A DNA stretch of 64,000 nt, from positions 851,033 to 915,032 of the forward strand of contig NZ_JACGWT010000002.1 in NCBI RefSeq assembly GCF_014137855.1. Direction: 5' to 3'. Numbering within the stretch: position 1 is the stretch's first letter; every line of letters starts with the position of its first letter. Below the pieces are notes generated by a model. That model had not been told where the DNA came from and made no database searches. It saw nothing but the letters and a program-made list of their open reading frames with translations. The stretch comes from Microlunatus kandeliicorticis. Lineage in GTDB: Bacteria > Actinomycetota > Actinomycetes > Propionibacteriales > Propionibacteriaceae. This document shows, one piece after another, positions 1 to 9,500 of this stretch. A program made the translations under genes and the position numbers.

Positions 1-1
1 G

Positions 2-811
2 GCGCACCCGATCGGCGCCGGCGACTACGGCCCCTACTACACGCTGGCCATCCAGTCCGGCGTCGCCTGGCTGGCGGTCATCCTGATCATCGACGCGATC
101 ATCTCGCCCGGAGGCACCGGTTTGATCTACGTCGGCACCACCGCCCGGATCTCCTACGCGCTGGGCCTGCCGGACGCGCTGACCAAGGTGTCCAGGCGGG
201 GTGTGCCGGTCTGGTCGATCATCGTGGCCACGATCTTCGGGATGCTCTTCCTCGCCCCGGCCCCGAGCTGGCAGCAGCTGGTGTCGGTGATCACCGGTGC
301 GACCGCGATCATGTACGCGTTCGCCCCGATCGCGCTCGGCGCCCTGCTCAAGAACGACCCCGAGCGACAACGGCCCTACCGGGTGCCGGCACCGAAAGTG
401 ATGCTGCCGCTGGGCTTCTGCTTCGCCAACCTGATCATCTACTGGGGCGGATTCGCGGCCACCTGGAAGCTGGTGCTCGGGTTGCTGATCGGGCAGATCA
501 TCTTCGTGATCGCCAGTGCGGCGCGGGCCAAGAACGTCGACGCGTCGCACGCCCGTTGGCAGTTCGCCGCCTGGTTCTGGCCGTGGCAGATCGGTCTGGT
601 CGTGCTGGGCTGGGTCGGCAACTACGGCGACGGGGCGCTCAAGCTGCTCCCCGACGACTGGGACGCGGTGATCGTCGCGGTGTTCGCGCTGGTCATCTAC
701 TTCGTGGCGACCTCGCTCGGCCAGAGCCGTGAGCGTGCCGAGGCCTCGGTCTCGGAGGACCTCTCGGACGAGGAGATGGCCGGGCTGCGTTCGCCCGCCG
801 GCTTCGCCTGA
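2..811 (+). CDS. APC-family amino acid permease, C-terminal part (5' end outside window)
   Basis: The reading frame is open from the left edge, so the N-terminal half of the gene lies outside. What remains has alternating hydrophobic helices, the motif SYALGLPDALTKV typical of the middle of APC-superfamily permeases, and PYRVPAPKV, a loop seen before the last helices of that family. The C-terminus ends in an acidic cytoplasmic tail. The product is an inner-membrane transporter that probably imports an amino acid or amine by cation symport or exchange; the substrate cannot be read from this part. A repeat array begins directly behind the stop codon. Confidence 0.85.
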   Translation, partial: AHPIGAGDYGPYYTLAIQSGVAWLAVILIIDAIISPGGTGLIYVGTTARISYALGLPDALTKVSRRGVPVWSIIVATIFGMLFLAPAPSWQQLVSVITGATAIMYAFAPIALGALLKNDPERQRPYRVPAPKVMLPLGFCFANLIIYWGGFAATWKLVLGLLIGQIIFVIASAARAKNVDASHARWQFAAWFWPWQIGLVVLGWVGNYGDGALKLLPDDWDAVIVAVFALVIYFVATSLGQSRERAEASVSEDLSDEEMAGLRSPAGFA

Positions 812-813
812 TC

Positions 814-1105
814 GCCCTTCGACAGGCTCAGGGCACCGTGGTGGGGTCCGAACCCAGGGCACCGTGATCGAGCTCGTGCCCTGAGCCGCCCCACCCGTGC
901 CCTGAGCCGCCCACCGTGCCCTGAGCCGCCCACCCGTGCCCTGAGCCTGTCGAAGGGCAGGGAAGCGTGGCCCTGAGCCGCCCCACCCGCGCCCTGAGCC
1001 TGTCGAAGGGCGGGGGGAACGTGGCCCTGGGCCGCCCACCCGTGCCCTGAGCCGCCCCACCCGTGCCCTGAGCCGCCCACCCGTGCCCTGAGCCTGTCGA
1101 AGGGC
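814..1105. repeat. Degenerate tandem array built on a 21-bp CTGAGCCTGTCGAAG repeat
   Basis: The region between the permease stop and the convergent SDR gene is almost wholly repeats. Full 21-bp units reading GCCCTGAGCCTGTCGAAGGGC lie at 938-958, 991-1011 and 1085-1105, and one in the opposite orientation at 814-834. Between them are shortened units made of GTGCCCTGAGCCGCCC, repeated at intervals of about 18-22 bases. The same unit recurs in other gaps of this window, so it is an interspersed family that expanded here. No protein-coding signal is visible. Confidence 0.85.
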
Positions 1106-1977
1106 TAGCCGGCGTCGAGGGCGCGCGCGCCGCGCCGGCCGAGCCGGTTGAGCACCGCCGGGAACAGCGCGGGGGCGACCCGGGAGAGCAGGGCGATCAG
1201 CCGGGCGTCGGAACCGATCAGCAGCGTGCGACGGCGTCGCTGCGCGGCGTCGAGGATCAGCGCCGCGGCCCGCTCGGGCGGGAAGCGCAGCGCCGAGCGG
1301 TCGAACCGGGCGACGGCCGCCCGGGCCTCTGGGGTGTCGATCGCCGAGGCCAGCCGGGCGTTCCGGGCGATGCCGGTGGCGATGCCGCCGGGGAACACGG
1401 TGGTCACGCCCACCCCGACCTCGGCCAGCTCGTGGGTCAGCGACTCGCTGAACCCGCGCAGACCGAACTTGCTGGTGGCGTAGGCGGACTGGCCGTACGG
1501 CCCGATCAGGCCGAAGACGCTCGAGGTGTTGACCACGTGCGCGTTCTGGTTGGTCACCAGCGAGGGGAGCAGCCCACGGACGATGGTGATCGGGGAGCGC
1601 AGGTTGATCTCGATCAACCAGTCGAACTCCTCGGCCGAGAGCTCGTCGAACCGACCGGCCAGCGCGGCGCCGGCGTTGTTGAACACCAGGTTGAGCCCCG
1701 GGTGCCGTTCGCGGACGGCCTCGACCAGGGCCCGGCACTCGCGCGGCCGCGACAGGTCGACGCTCTGCTCGTCGACCTCGATCCCCGGGCGAGCACGGCG
1801 GATCGCGCCGGCCACCCGGGCCAGCCCGTCGGTGTCCCGGTCGGCCAGCACCAGCGCGCAGCCGCGGTCGGCCAGCCCGCGGGCGAGGTGCTCGCCCATC
1901 CCGCCGGCCGCGCCGGTGACCAGGGCCGTCGACCCGGCCCAGCGGAGCGGGGGCAGCCCGGACCGGTTGGCGGTCAT
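1105..1977 (-). CDS. Short-chain dehydrogenase/reductase (SDR)
   Basis: This 290-residue classical SDR should catalyse an NAD(P)-linked alcohol/ketone interconversion in the cytoplasm. It has the cofactor motif TGAAGGMG near residue 21, the NNAG motif near residue 100, and the catalytic Ser followed by YATSK near residue 165. The Asp after the second beta strand (LADRD) is usually linked to NAD preference. Its ATG overlaps the stop of the upstream flavin monooxygenase by four bases, so the two are translationally coupled and may act in sequence on one substrate. The stop codon touches the last repeat unit of the 814-1105 array. Substrate unknown. Confidence 0.88.
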   Translation of the reverse strand: MTANRSGLPPLRWAGSTALVTGAAGGMGEHLARGLADRGCALVLADRDTDGLARVAGAIRRARPGIEVDEQSVDLSRPRECRALVEAVRERHPGLNLVFNNAGAALAGRFDELSAEEFDWLIEINLRSPITIVRGLLPSLVTNQNAHVVNTSSVFGLIGPYGQSAYATSKFGLRGFSESLTHELAEVGVGVTTVFPGGIATGIARNARLASAIDTPEARAAVARFDRSALRFPPERAAALILDAAQRRRRTLLIGSDARLIALLSRVAPALFPAVLNRLGRRGARALDAG

Positions 1978-3515
1978 CGCGCGGCCCCGACCGGTCGACG
2001 GGTGGTCGCGGGACGGCTCGGGCGTCCGAAGACGAGGTCGGTGCGCAACCGGCCGTGGCCGAGGGTGAGCGACTCGACCGCGTAGCTCTGCCGGACCCGC
2101 CAGGGCCCGCGGTCACCGGTGCTCGGCAACGCGTCGCGGGCGCGGAGCAGGTAGCCGGCGGTGAGCGGCATCAGCGGCTGTCGGCGGACGCTGCTCGGCG
2201 GGACGGCGGTGACCGTGCGGTAGCCCTTCCTGATCATGAAGCGGAGCAGCCGGCACAGGTGCCGGGCGAGCAGGTCCGAGCGCAGCGTCCAGGAGGCGTT
2301 GACGTAGCCGATGACCGCCACCAGGTTCGGCACCCCGGCGACCAGCCCGGCCCGGTGCAGCAACGACTCCGAGGCGGTCACCTCGCGGCCGTCCACCCGG
2401 ACGCTGGTGCCGCCGAGCAGCTGGACCGCGAGACCGGTCGCGGTGATGATCACGTCGGCCGGGACGAGCTCGCCCGACCCGAGCCGGACGCCGTCGCGCT
2501 CCCACCGCGCGACCCGGTCCGTCCGCATGGCCAGCCGGCCCTCGCGGACCGCGGCGAACAGCTCGCCGTCGACGGTGGCGCAGACGCGCTGGTCCCAGAC
2601 GTCGTAACGCGGGGTGAAGTGCGCGGCGACGACGTCGGCGGGCAGCTGCCGGGCGATCACCGCGCCGACCATCCGGTTGGCCAGCTGCGGGCGCCAGCGC
2701 GACAGCCGCCAGATCTGCCCGAGCCGGCCGACGTTGCGGGTCCGGATCAGCCGGTGGGCCGTCGCGGGCGGGAGCCGGCGCCGCCACCGGTCGGCGAACG
2801 GGTCGCGGCGGCCGAGCGGGACGACCCAGCTGGGCGAGCGCTGCACCATCGTCACACTGCCCCCGGTCCGGGCGGTCCGGTCGGCCAGCACCGGCGCGAT
2901 GGTCACCGCGGTGGCGCCCGAGCCGATGATCACCACCCGCTTGCCGTCGAGGTCGAGGTCCGCGGGCCAGAACTGCGGGTGGACGACGGTGCCGGCGAAG
3001 TCCTCCTCGCCCTCGAACCGCGGTCGGTGCCCGTGGTCGTAGGCGTAGTAGCCGGTGCCGAAGACCACGAACCGCGCGGTCCGGACGTCCTCGCCGCCGT
3101 CGGCCCGGCGCACGGTGAGGGACCAGCACTGGTCGGCGCTCGACCAGTCCGCGGCCAGCACCCGGGTGCGGTAGGTGATCAGCCGCTCGAGGTCGAGGTC
3201 GGCTGCGGTCCGACACAGGTAGTCGAGGATCTCGGCGCCGTCGGCGACCGCGTTCGGGTTGCGCCACGGCCGGAACGGATAGCTCAGGGTGAAGGCGTCG
3301 GAGTCGGAGCGCACCCCGGGATAGCGGAACAGGTCCCAGGTGCCGCCGAGGTCGGCGCGCGCCTCGAGGATCGCCACGTCGATCCGGGGCAGCCGGTCCC
3401 GCAGCCGGGCGGCCACCCCCAGCCCGGTCAGCCCGGCGCCGACGACGACCACGTCGTGGTCGGGTGAGCCGGCCGGTCGCCGCGGTGCGTCCGTCGTCCC
3501 GTGCTGCGTCGCCAC
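1974..3515 (-). CDS. Flavin-containing monooxygenase, Baeyer-Villiger type
   Basis: This 513-residue protein carries the FAD-binding motif VVVGAGLTGLG near residue 25, a second dinucleotide motif (IIGSGATA) near residue 195 for NADPH, and between them FAGTVVHPQFWP, which matches the Baeyer-Villiger fingerprint FxGxxxHxxxWP. Such enzymes insert oxygen into ketones or oxidise N and S centres in the cytoplasm. The GTG start lies six bases behind a CAGACT hexamer at 3522-3527, suggesting leaderless transcription. It overlaps the SDR by four bases: an SDR could supply the ketone or reduce a product. The MFS gene starts 41 bases away on the other strand. Confidence 0.9.
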   Translation of the reverse strand: MATQHGTTDAPRRPAGSPDHDVVVVGAGLTGLGVAARLRDRLPRIDVAILEARADLGGTWDLFRYPGVRSDSDAFTLSYPFRPWRNPNAVADGAEILDYLCRTAADLDLERLITYRTRVLAADWSSADQCWSLTVRRADGGEDVRTARFVVFGTGYYAYDHGHRPRFEGEEDFAGTVVHPQFWPADLDLDGKRVVIIGSGATAVTIAPVLADRTARTGGSVTMVQRSPSWVVPLGRRDPFADRWRRRLPPATAHRLIRTRNVGRLGQIWRLSRWRPQLANRMVGAVIARQLPADVVAAHFTPRYDVWDQRVCATVDGELFAAVREGRLAMRTDRVARWERDGVRLGSGELVPADVIITATGLAVQLLGGTSVRVDGREVTASESLLHRAGLVAGVPNLVAVIGYVNASWTLRSDLLARHLCRLLRFMIRKGYRTVTAVPPSSVRRQPLMPLTAGYLLRARDALPSTGDRGPWRVRQSYAVESLTLGHGRLRTDLVFGRPSRPATTRRPVGAAR

Positions 3516-3521
3516 CCCGCC

Positions 3522-3527
3522 AGTCTG
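3522..3527 (-). promoter_or_regulatory. -10 hexamer CAGACT for a leaderless transcript of the monooxygenase
   Basis: Read on the minus strand, CAGACT is followed by six bases and then the GTG at 3515. The same arrangement precedes many first-in-operon genes in this window. No clear -35 box is visible. Confidence 0.5.
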
Positions 3528-3556
3528 TCCCCACCGCCGCAGGGACCGGCAGCGGG

Positions 3557-4819
3557 ATGTGGTCGACTGGCGCGGTGCCGAGCCCGCCCGTCGACCGACC
3601 CGACGGGACCGACGGCGGCGGCGCCGCGGCCCGGCTGCCCGCCGCGGTGGCGCTGCCCGGCGTCCTGCTGCTCGCGCTCAACCTGCGGATCGTGGTCGGC
3701 AGCCTCGGTGTGCTGCTCCCGCAGGTGCGCGCCGACCTGGACATGTCGACCACGGTGGCCGGGGTGCTGACCACGGTGCCGGTGCTCTGCTTCGCGCTCT
3801 TCGGGTTCGCCGCCAACGCGGTCGCCGGCCGGATCGGGCTGCACCGGACGGCCGGCCTGGCCATGCTCGCGCTGACCGCGGGGCTGCTGCTGCGGCCGGC
3901 CCTCGGCTCCGCCTGGCCGTTCGTGCTGGTGACCGCGCTGGCCACCGCGGGTGCCGCGCTGGGCAACGTGATCCTGCCCGGGCTGACCCGCCGGCACTTC
4001 CCGGACCGGATCCGCGGGGTCAGCGCGCTTTACGGCGCGTTCCTGGTCGGCGGGGCGACCCTGGCCTCGGCGACCACCGTCCCGCTGGCCGGGCTGCTCG
4101 GCGGGTGGCGGCCGGGGCTGCGGATCTGGGCCGTGGTCAGCGGGGCCGCGCTGGTGGTCTGGCTGCTGCTCAGCATCCGCGACCGGCCGGCGCCCGGGGC
4201 GAGCCGCGGGACCCCGCTGCGGACGCTGGCCCGCTCCCGGCTGGCCTGGACCCTCGCGCTGCTCTTCGCGGTGCAGTCGGCCACCGCCTACGCCCAGTTC
4301 GGCTGGTACCCGGCGATCCTCGTCGACGGCGGGCTCGACCCGGGCGAGGCGGCGCTGATGCTGGCCATCGTCACGGGGGTCTCGGTGCCGCTGACCCTCG
4401 CCCTCCCTGCGTTGATCCGGTGGTCCGGGGATCGGGTGCTGCTGCCGATCGGGTTCGGCGTGGTCACCGCGCTCGGCTGGCTCGGGGTGCTGCTGGCGCC
4501 GACCATCCTGCCGTGGCTGTCGGCGCTGCTGCTCGGCGCCGGGTCGACGGTGTTCACCTGGGTGCTCGCCGTGCTCGGCCAGCGGTCCCGGACCACCGAG
4601 GGCACCGTCGCGCTCTCCGGATTCGTCCAGTCGATCGGCTATCTGATCGCCTCGGTGGGGCCGTTCGGCGTCGGGCTGCTGCACGAGCTGACCGGTGCCT
4701 GGACGGTCCCGCTGGGGGTGCTGCTCGGGCTCGCGGTGCTGATCGGGGTGCTCGGGTCGCTGGCCGCCCGACACCGCTATGTCGAGGACGAACTGGTGGG
4801 AGCACAATGGCCGACATGA
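3557..4819 (+). CDS. MFS transporter, CynX/NimT type
   Basis: This protein of about 420 residues has twelve likely membrane helices and the opening LALNLRIVVGSLGVLLPQV followed by GVLTTVPVLCFALF, the pattern of the CynX/NimT branch of the major facilitator superfamily (cyanate or nitroimidazole export type). It probably exports a small organic molecule through the inner membrane. I chose the ATG at 3557 because the region upstream in this frame overlaps the divergent monooxygenase and lacks a typical N-terminus; a GTG six codons later is possible. The stop overlaps the start of the aldo/keto reductase by 13 bases, so the two are one operon. Confidence 0.85.
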   Translation: MWSTGAVPSPPVDRPDGTDGGGAAARLPAAVALPGVLLLALNLRIVVGSLGVLLPQVRADLDMSTTVAGVLTTVPVLCFALFGFAANAVAGRIGLHRTAGLAMLALTAGLLLRPALGSAWPFVLVTALATAGAALGNVILPGLTRRHFPDRIRGVSALYGAFLVGGATLASATTVPLAGLLGGWRPGLRIWAVVSGAALVVWLLLSIRDRPAPGASRGTPLRTLARSRLAWTLALLFAVQSATAYAQFGWYPAILVDGGLDPGEAALMLAIVTGVSVPLTLALPALIRWSGDRVLLPIGFGVVTALGWLGVLLAPTILPWLSALLLGAGSTVFTWVLAVLGQRSRTTEGTVALSGFVQSIGYLIASVGPFGVGLLHELTGAWTVPLGVLLGLAVLIGVLGSLAARHRYVEDELVGAQWPT

Positions 4820-5703
4820 CCGCGCAGATCCCGACCCGGCCCTTCGGGCGCACCGGGCACGACAGCACCCGGGTGATCTTCGGCGCCGCCGCTCTCGGCG
4901 CCGTCACCCAGGACGAGGCCGACCAGACGCTCGACCTGGTCCGGCAGCACGGCATCAACCACCTCGACGTCGCGCACTCCTACGGCGACGCCGAGGAGCG
5001 GATGGGGCCCTTCGTCGCCGAGCACCGCGACGAGTTCTTCCTGGCCACCAAGACCGGCGAGCGGACGGCCGAGGCGGCCTGGGCCGAGATCAACCAGTCG
5101 CTCGAGCGGCTGCGGACCGACCACCTCGACCTGATCCAGCTGCACAACCTGGTCGACGAGCAGGAGTGGCAGACCGCTTTCGCCAAGGGCGGGGCGCTCG
5201 AGGCCGCCGTCCGGGCCAAGGACGAGGGGCTGGTGGCCAACATCGGCGTCACCGGGCACGGCGTGACCGTGGCCCGGCAGCACCTGCGGTCGCTGGCCGA
5301 GTACGACTTCGCCTCGGTGCTGCTGCCCTACAACTTCCCGATGACCCGCAACGCCGCCTACATCGCCGACTTCGAGGAGCTGTCGGCGCTGTGCGCGGAG
5401 CGCGGGGTGGCGATGCAGACCATCAAGTCGATCACCCGCGCGCCGTGGGACGAGGCGCTCGCCGACTCCGACAAGTTCGCCAGCACCTGGTACGAGCCGC
5501 TGCGCGACCCGTCGGCGATCGAGACCGCGGTGGCCTGGGTGCTCGGGCGCGAGGGCGTCTTCCTCAACACCGTCGGTGACATCCACATCCTGCCGCTGGT
5601 GATCGCCGCGGCCGAGAAGGCCAGCGAGCACCCCGGCCGGCCCGACGACGAGGCGATGGGCGAGCTCGAGCGCGCCTGGGAGATGGCCCCGCTCTTCGTC
5701 TGA
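4807..5703 (+). CDS. Aldo/keto reductase
   Basis: This is a cytoplasmic NADPH-dependent carbonyl reductase of 298 residues, a normal family length. The four catalytic positions are visible: Asp and Tyr in NHLDVAHSYGDAEE, Lys in FLATKTGE, and His in LIQLHNL. The sequence is closest to the subfamily found in bacterial sugar or aldehyde metabolism, but the substrate cannot be inferred. A ribosome site GGGAG lies just before the ATG at 4807, inside the end of the MFS gene, so translation is coupled. A very strong hairpin begins 30 bases behind the stop and probably ends the transcript. Confidence 0.9.
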   Translation: MADMTAQIPTRPFGRTGHDSTRVIFGAAALGAVTQDEADQTLDLVRQHGINHLDVAHSYGDAEERMGPFVAEHRDEFFLATKTGERTAEAAWAEINQSLERLRTDHLDLIQLHNLVDEQEWQTAFAKGGALEAAVRAKDEGLVANIGVTGHGVTVARQHLRSLAEYDFASVLLPYNFPMTRNAAYIADFEELSALCAERGVAMQTIKSITRAPWDEALADSDKFASTWYEPLRDPSAIETAVAWVLGREGVFLNTVGDIHILPLVIAAAEKASEHPGRPDDEAMGELERAWEMAPLFV

Positions 5704-5733
5704 GCCACCTGCAGGTTCTCCAGACCAGGGGCC

Positions 5734-5818
5734 GCACGAAACCGCGGCTCGACCGGGACCCCGACCACCACTGAGCGTGGTGGTCGGGGACCGACCCGAT
5801 CGAGCCGCGGTTTCGTGC
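5734..5818. repeat. Composite 85-base palindrome (19-bp outer and 13-bp inner stems)
   Basis: The arms GCACGAAACCGCGGCTCGA at 5734-5752 and 5800-5818 are perfect inverted copies. Inside, 5759-5771 and 5777-5789 form a second perfect stem around the five-base loop TGAGC. The element lies between the aldo/keto reductase and the antitoxin and could work as a terminator for the former. A second element with matching ends and a different core lies at 43444-43528, so this is a repeat family and not just a local terminator. Confidence 0.85.
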
Positions 5819-5853
5819 GTGTGGCACCAGGAACCCCTCTGTCTCACCGGTGA

Positions 5854-5859
5854 TACCCT
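5854..5859 (+). promoter_or_regulatory. Extended -10 (TGA-TACCCT) for the toxin-antitoxin operon
   Basis: TACCCT, preceded by TGA as in an extended -10, ends six bases before the antitoxin ATG at 5866. There is no ribosome site, which suits a leaderless message. Confidence 0.5.
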
Positions 5860-5865
5860 GCCCAC

Positions 5866-6102
5866 ATGAGCGAAGCGACCGTGCGCGACCTGCGCAATCA
5901 GGGTGCGTCCGTGCTCGCGCGGGTCACGGCCGGCGAGCGGGTGACCATCACGCGCGACGGCCACCCGGTCGCGGAGCTGGTGCCGGTGCCCCGGCCGTCC
6001 CTGTCGGCGGACGTGCTCGTTGACCGCTTTCGGCGGCTGGCGCCCGTCGACCCCGATCGTCTGCGCGAGGACGTGGACGCCGCGGTCGACCAGAGCCTCT
6101 AG
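5866..6102 (+). CDS. Type II antitoxin, Phd/YefM family
   Basis: This 78-residue protein begins SEATVRDLRNQGASVL and continues with GERVTITRDGHPVAELVP, the standard N-terminal DNA-binding fold of Phd/YefM antitoxins. The last 35 residues are the part that would wrap the toxin. It should neutralise the following PIN-domain toxin by direct binding and repress the shared promoter. Its TAG stop is two bases before the toxin's GTG. Phd-like antitoxins paired with VapC-like toxins are common in actinobacteria. Confidence 0.9.
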   Translation: MSEATVRDLRNQGASVLARVTAGERVTITRDGHPVAELVPVPRPSLSADVLVDRFRRLAPVDPDRLREDVDAAVDQSL

Positions 6103-6104
6103 CC

Positions 6105-6524
6105 GTGGAGGATCGCCGGAACCGGGGCGTTCTCGACACGAACCTGGTCGTGCTGCTGTCGAGGCTCGACCCGGTCGACCTGCCGGTCGAGCCGGTCATC
6201 ACCGCGGTCACCCTGGCCGAGCTCTCGGTCGGGCCGCTGGTCACCGACAATCCGGCCGAGCGGGCCGCGCGGCAGGCGTGCCTGCAAGAGGCCGAAGCCT
6301 CATTCGATCCGCTGCCCTTCGATGCGGCGGCCGCACGGGCCTTCGGCGCGGTCGCGGCGAGTCTCCGCCGTGGGGGACGGAAGCCGGCCGCCCGCGCGTT
6401 CGACGCTCTGATCGCCGCGACGGCCATGGCCCACCGGCTCCCCGTGTTCACGGCGAATCCGGCCGACTTCGCGAACATCGACGGACTCGACGTCGTCGCG
6501 GTGCCGCACCCCGACCGGGTCTAG
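6105..6524 (+). CDS. PIN-domain ribonuclease toxin, VapC family
   Basis: The 139-residue product has the PIN acidic residues expected for a magnesium-dependent endoribonuclease: Asp in GVLDTNLVVLL near residue 10, Glu in VTLAELSVGPL near residue 45, Asp in RAFDALIAATA near residue 100, and Asp in NPADFANIDGL near residue 120. It therefore looks catalytically intact. VapC toxins cut initiator tRNA, other tRNAs or rRNA and stop translation when the antitoxin is lost. It is cotranscribed with the antitoxin and starts at GTG. The convergent ABC exporter gene ends nine bases behind its stop. Confidence 0.92.
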   Translation: MEDRRNRGVLDTNLVVLLSRLDPVDLPVEPVITAVTLAELSVGPLVTDNPAERAARQACLQEAEASFDPLPFDAAAARAFGAVAASLRRGGRKPAARAFDALIAATAMAHRLPVFTANPADFANIDGLDVVAVPHPDRV

Positions 6525-6533
6525 CCCGGCAGC

Positions 6534-9500
6534 TCAGCCGACCAGCTCGCTGCCCGCCGCCCCTTCCGAGCCGACGAAGGCCTCCCAGAGGGCGGCGTAC
6601 CCGGCCCCGCGGGCGATCAGCTCGGACTGGGTGCCCTGCTCGGCCACCTTGCCGTCCTCGAGATAGACGATCCGGTCCGCACGGGCCGCGGTGGTCAGCC
6701 GGTGCGCGACGACCAGCGTGGTCCGTCGCCGGGCGACCCGCTCGGTGGCCCGGGTGACCAGCGCCTCGCTGCGCAGGTCGAGCGCGGCGGTGGCCTCGTC
6801 GAGCAGCAGGATCGCCGGGTCGACCAGCTCGGCGCGGGCCAGCGCGAGCAGCTGCCGCTGGCCGGCCGACAGGTTGCGGCCGCGCTCGCTGACCGGGTGC
6901 AGGTAGCCGCCGGGCAGCTCGGCGATCATGGCGTGCGCGCCGACCGCGCGGGCCGCCGCTTCGACCTCGGCGTCGTCGGCCCCCGGACGTCCGTAGGCGA
7001 TCTGGTCGCGGACGTTGCCCCCGAACAGGTAGCTCTCCTGCGGCACCAGCCCGAGCCGGCGGCGGAAGGTGCCGAGCCCGAGCGCGCGGAGGTCGTGGCC
7101 GTCGATCAGCACGCGGCCGTCGGTGACGTCGTAGAACCGCTCGATCAGCTTGACCATGGTCGACTTGCCGGCGCCGGTCTCGCCGACCAGCGCGACCGTC
7201 TCGCCCGGGGTGATGCTCAGGTCGAGTCCGGTCAGGGCCGGGCGGTCGGCCCGCTCGTACTGGAAGACCACCCGGTCGAACTCGACCCGGCCCTCGACCT
7301 CGTCGAGCACGACCGGTTCCGTGGCCTCGGGCGTCGAGGTCGGGGTGCTGAGCAGGTCGCGGATCCGCTGCAGGCCGACCCGGGCCTGCTGGTAGCCGTC
7401 GAAGACCTGCGAGAGGTTCTGGATCGGGCTGAACAGCAGGTCAATGTAGAGCAGGTAGGCGATCAGCCCGCCCGCGGTCAGCGTCCGCTCGTGGAACTGG
7501 GTGGTGGCCAGCACCAGCACGAACGCCCCGGCCAGGTCGCTGAGCAGGGTGACGAAGGGGAAGTAGAGCGAGATCAGCCGCTGGGCCTGGGTGCGGGTGA
7601 CCCGGTAGCCGTCGGACAACTCGGCGAACCGGTCGGCGTTGACCCGCTGCCGACCGAACAGCTGGGTGACCCGCAGCCCGGCGACGTTCTCCTGCAGGTC
7701 GGCGTTGACCACCGACACCTGCTCGCGGGCCCGGCGGTACTTGCGCGCCGAGGCGGACCGGAAGAACAGGGTGACCACGACCAGCACCGGCACCACCACG
7801 CCGACGACCAGCATCAGGTCGAGGTTGAGGATCAGCAGCGCGATCAGGATGCCGACGAAGGTGAGCAGGCTGACCACCGCGGTGACCAGGCCGGTCTGCA
7901 GGAACTGGCTGAGCGCGTCGACGTCGGTGGTCATCCGGGTGAGGATCCGGCCGCCCATCTCGCGCTCGTAGTAGTCGAGCCCGAGCCGCTGCAGGTGGGC
8001 GAAGATCTTGACCCGCAGCGTGTAGAGGAACCGCTCGCCGGTGCGGCCGGTGATCCGCTGCCCGGTGGTCTCGGTCTGCCAGTCGAGCAGCACCACCACC
8101 AGCGCGACCACCGCGGCGCCGATCACCACCGAGATCGCGCCGCGGTTGACGCCGTCGTCGATGCCGCTGCGGATCAGCACCGGGAGCGCCAGCCCGAGCA
8201 AAGCGTCGAGCGCGACCAGCAGCAGCCCGAGCAGGAACGGGCCGCGGAACCGGCGGAGCATCCGGCCGAGCGAGAACCGCTCCTCGGCGGCGCGGGCGAA
8301 GGCCGGGTCGACCTGCGGGTCGTCCTCGGTGGCCGGCAGGCTCTGCACCGCCCGGAGCAGCTCGGGGGTGGCGGGCATCGAGGCGAGGCCGCTCATCAGG
8401 CCACCCCCTCCGCCGCCCCCGCCCATCCCGCGGCCGGGACGCCCGGCGGTGCCGGTGGAGGCCGGGCCGTCGAGGTGGGCCGGCACCCGGGAGGGGTCCC
8501 AGAGACTCGCGGTGACGCCGTCGGGCCCCGGCGGTTCGGGCTCGGCGACCTGGTCGAGCTCGGCGTCGTCGGGGCCGGCCAGCAGCATCCGGAACAGCTC
8601 GCTGCGCCGGGCCAGCTCGTCGAGCGTGCCGAGGTCGACGATCCGGCCCTGGTCGAGCACGGCGATCCGGTCGGCCAACCGCAGGGTCGAGCGGCGGTGC
8701 GCCATCAGGATCGTGGTCCGGTCGGCCGCGACCGCGTGCAGCTGCTCGTGGATCCGGGCCTCGATCCGGGCGTCGATGGCCGAGGTGGCGTCGTCGAGCA
8801 GCAGGATCCGCGGGTCGACCAGCACGGCCCGGGCCAGCGCGACCCGCTGCCGCTGGCCGCCGGACAGGGTCAGGCCCTGCTCGCCGACCACGGTGTCGTA
8901 GCCGTCGGGCAGCTCGCGGATGAAGTCGTCGGCGCAGGCGATCCGGGCGGCGGCCTCGATCTCGTCCCGGGTGGCTCCCGGACGGCCGTAGCCGATGTTG
9001 TCGGCCACCGAGGTGCTGAACAGGAAGCTGTCCTCCATCGCCACCCCGACCGAGGCGCGGAGCGAGGCGAGGGTGACGTCGCGGACGTCCTGGCCGTCGA
9101 CCAGCACCCGGCCGCCACCGACCTCGTAGCTGCGGGTCAGCAGGTGGCCGAGGGTGGACTTGCCCGAGCCGGAGCCGCCCACCACGGCGATGGTCTCGCC
9201 GGGCTCGATCCGCAGGTCGAGCCCGCGGAGCAGCGGCTGGTCGGGCCGGTACCCGAACGCGACGTCCTCGAAGGTCACCGCGCCGGGGCCGGGGCGGAGC
9301 GCGGTGGCGTCCGGGCGCTCCTCGATCACCGGGCGGGTGTCGATCAGCTCGAACACCCGGATCACCGAGGCGCGGGCCTGCTGGCCGGTGGTGAGCAGCA
9401 GGCTGAGCAGCCGGACCGGCCCGGAGAGCTGGGCGACGTAGGTGGAGAAGGCCAGGAAGGTGCCGAGGGTGAGGTGGCCGCGGATGGCCAGGTAGCCGCC

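Noticed and set aside
814..1105. CRISPR array
   Set aside because: Units are head to tail, degenerate, with no unique spacers of even length and no cas genes.
1974..3966. Alternative minus-strand frame of 617 codons overlapping the monooxygenase
   Set aside because: Arg/Pro/Gly-rich shadow of the true monooxygenase frame without motifs.
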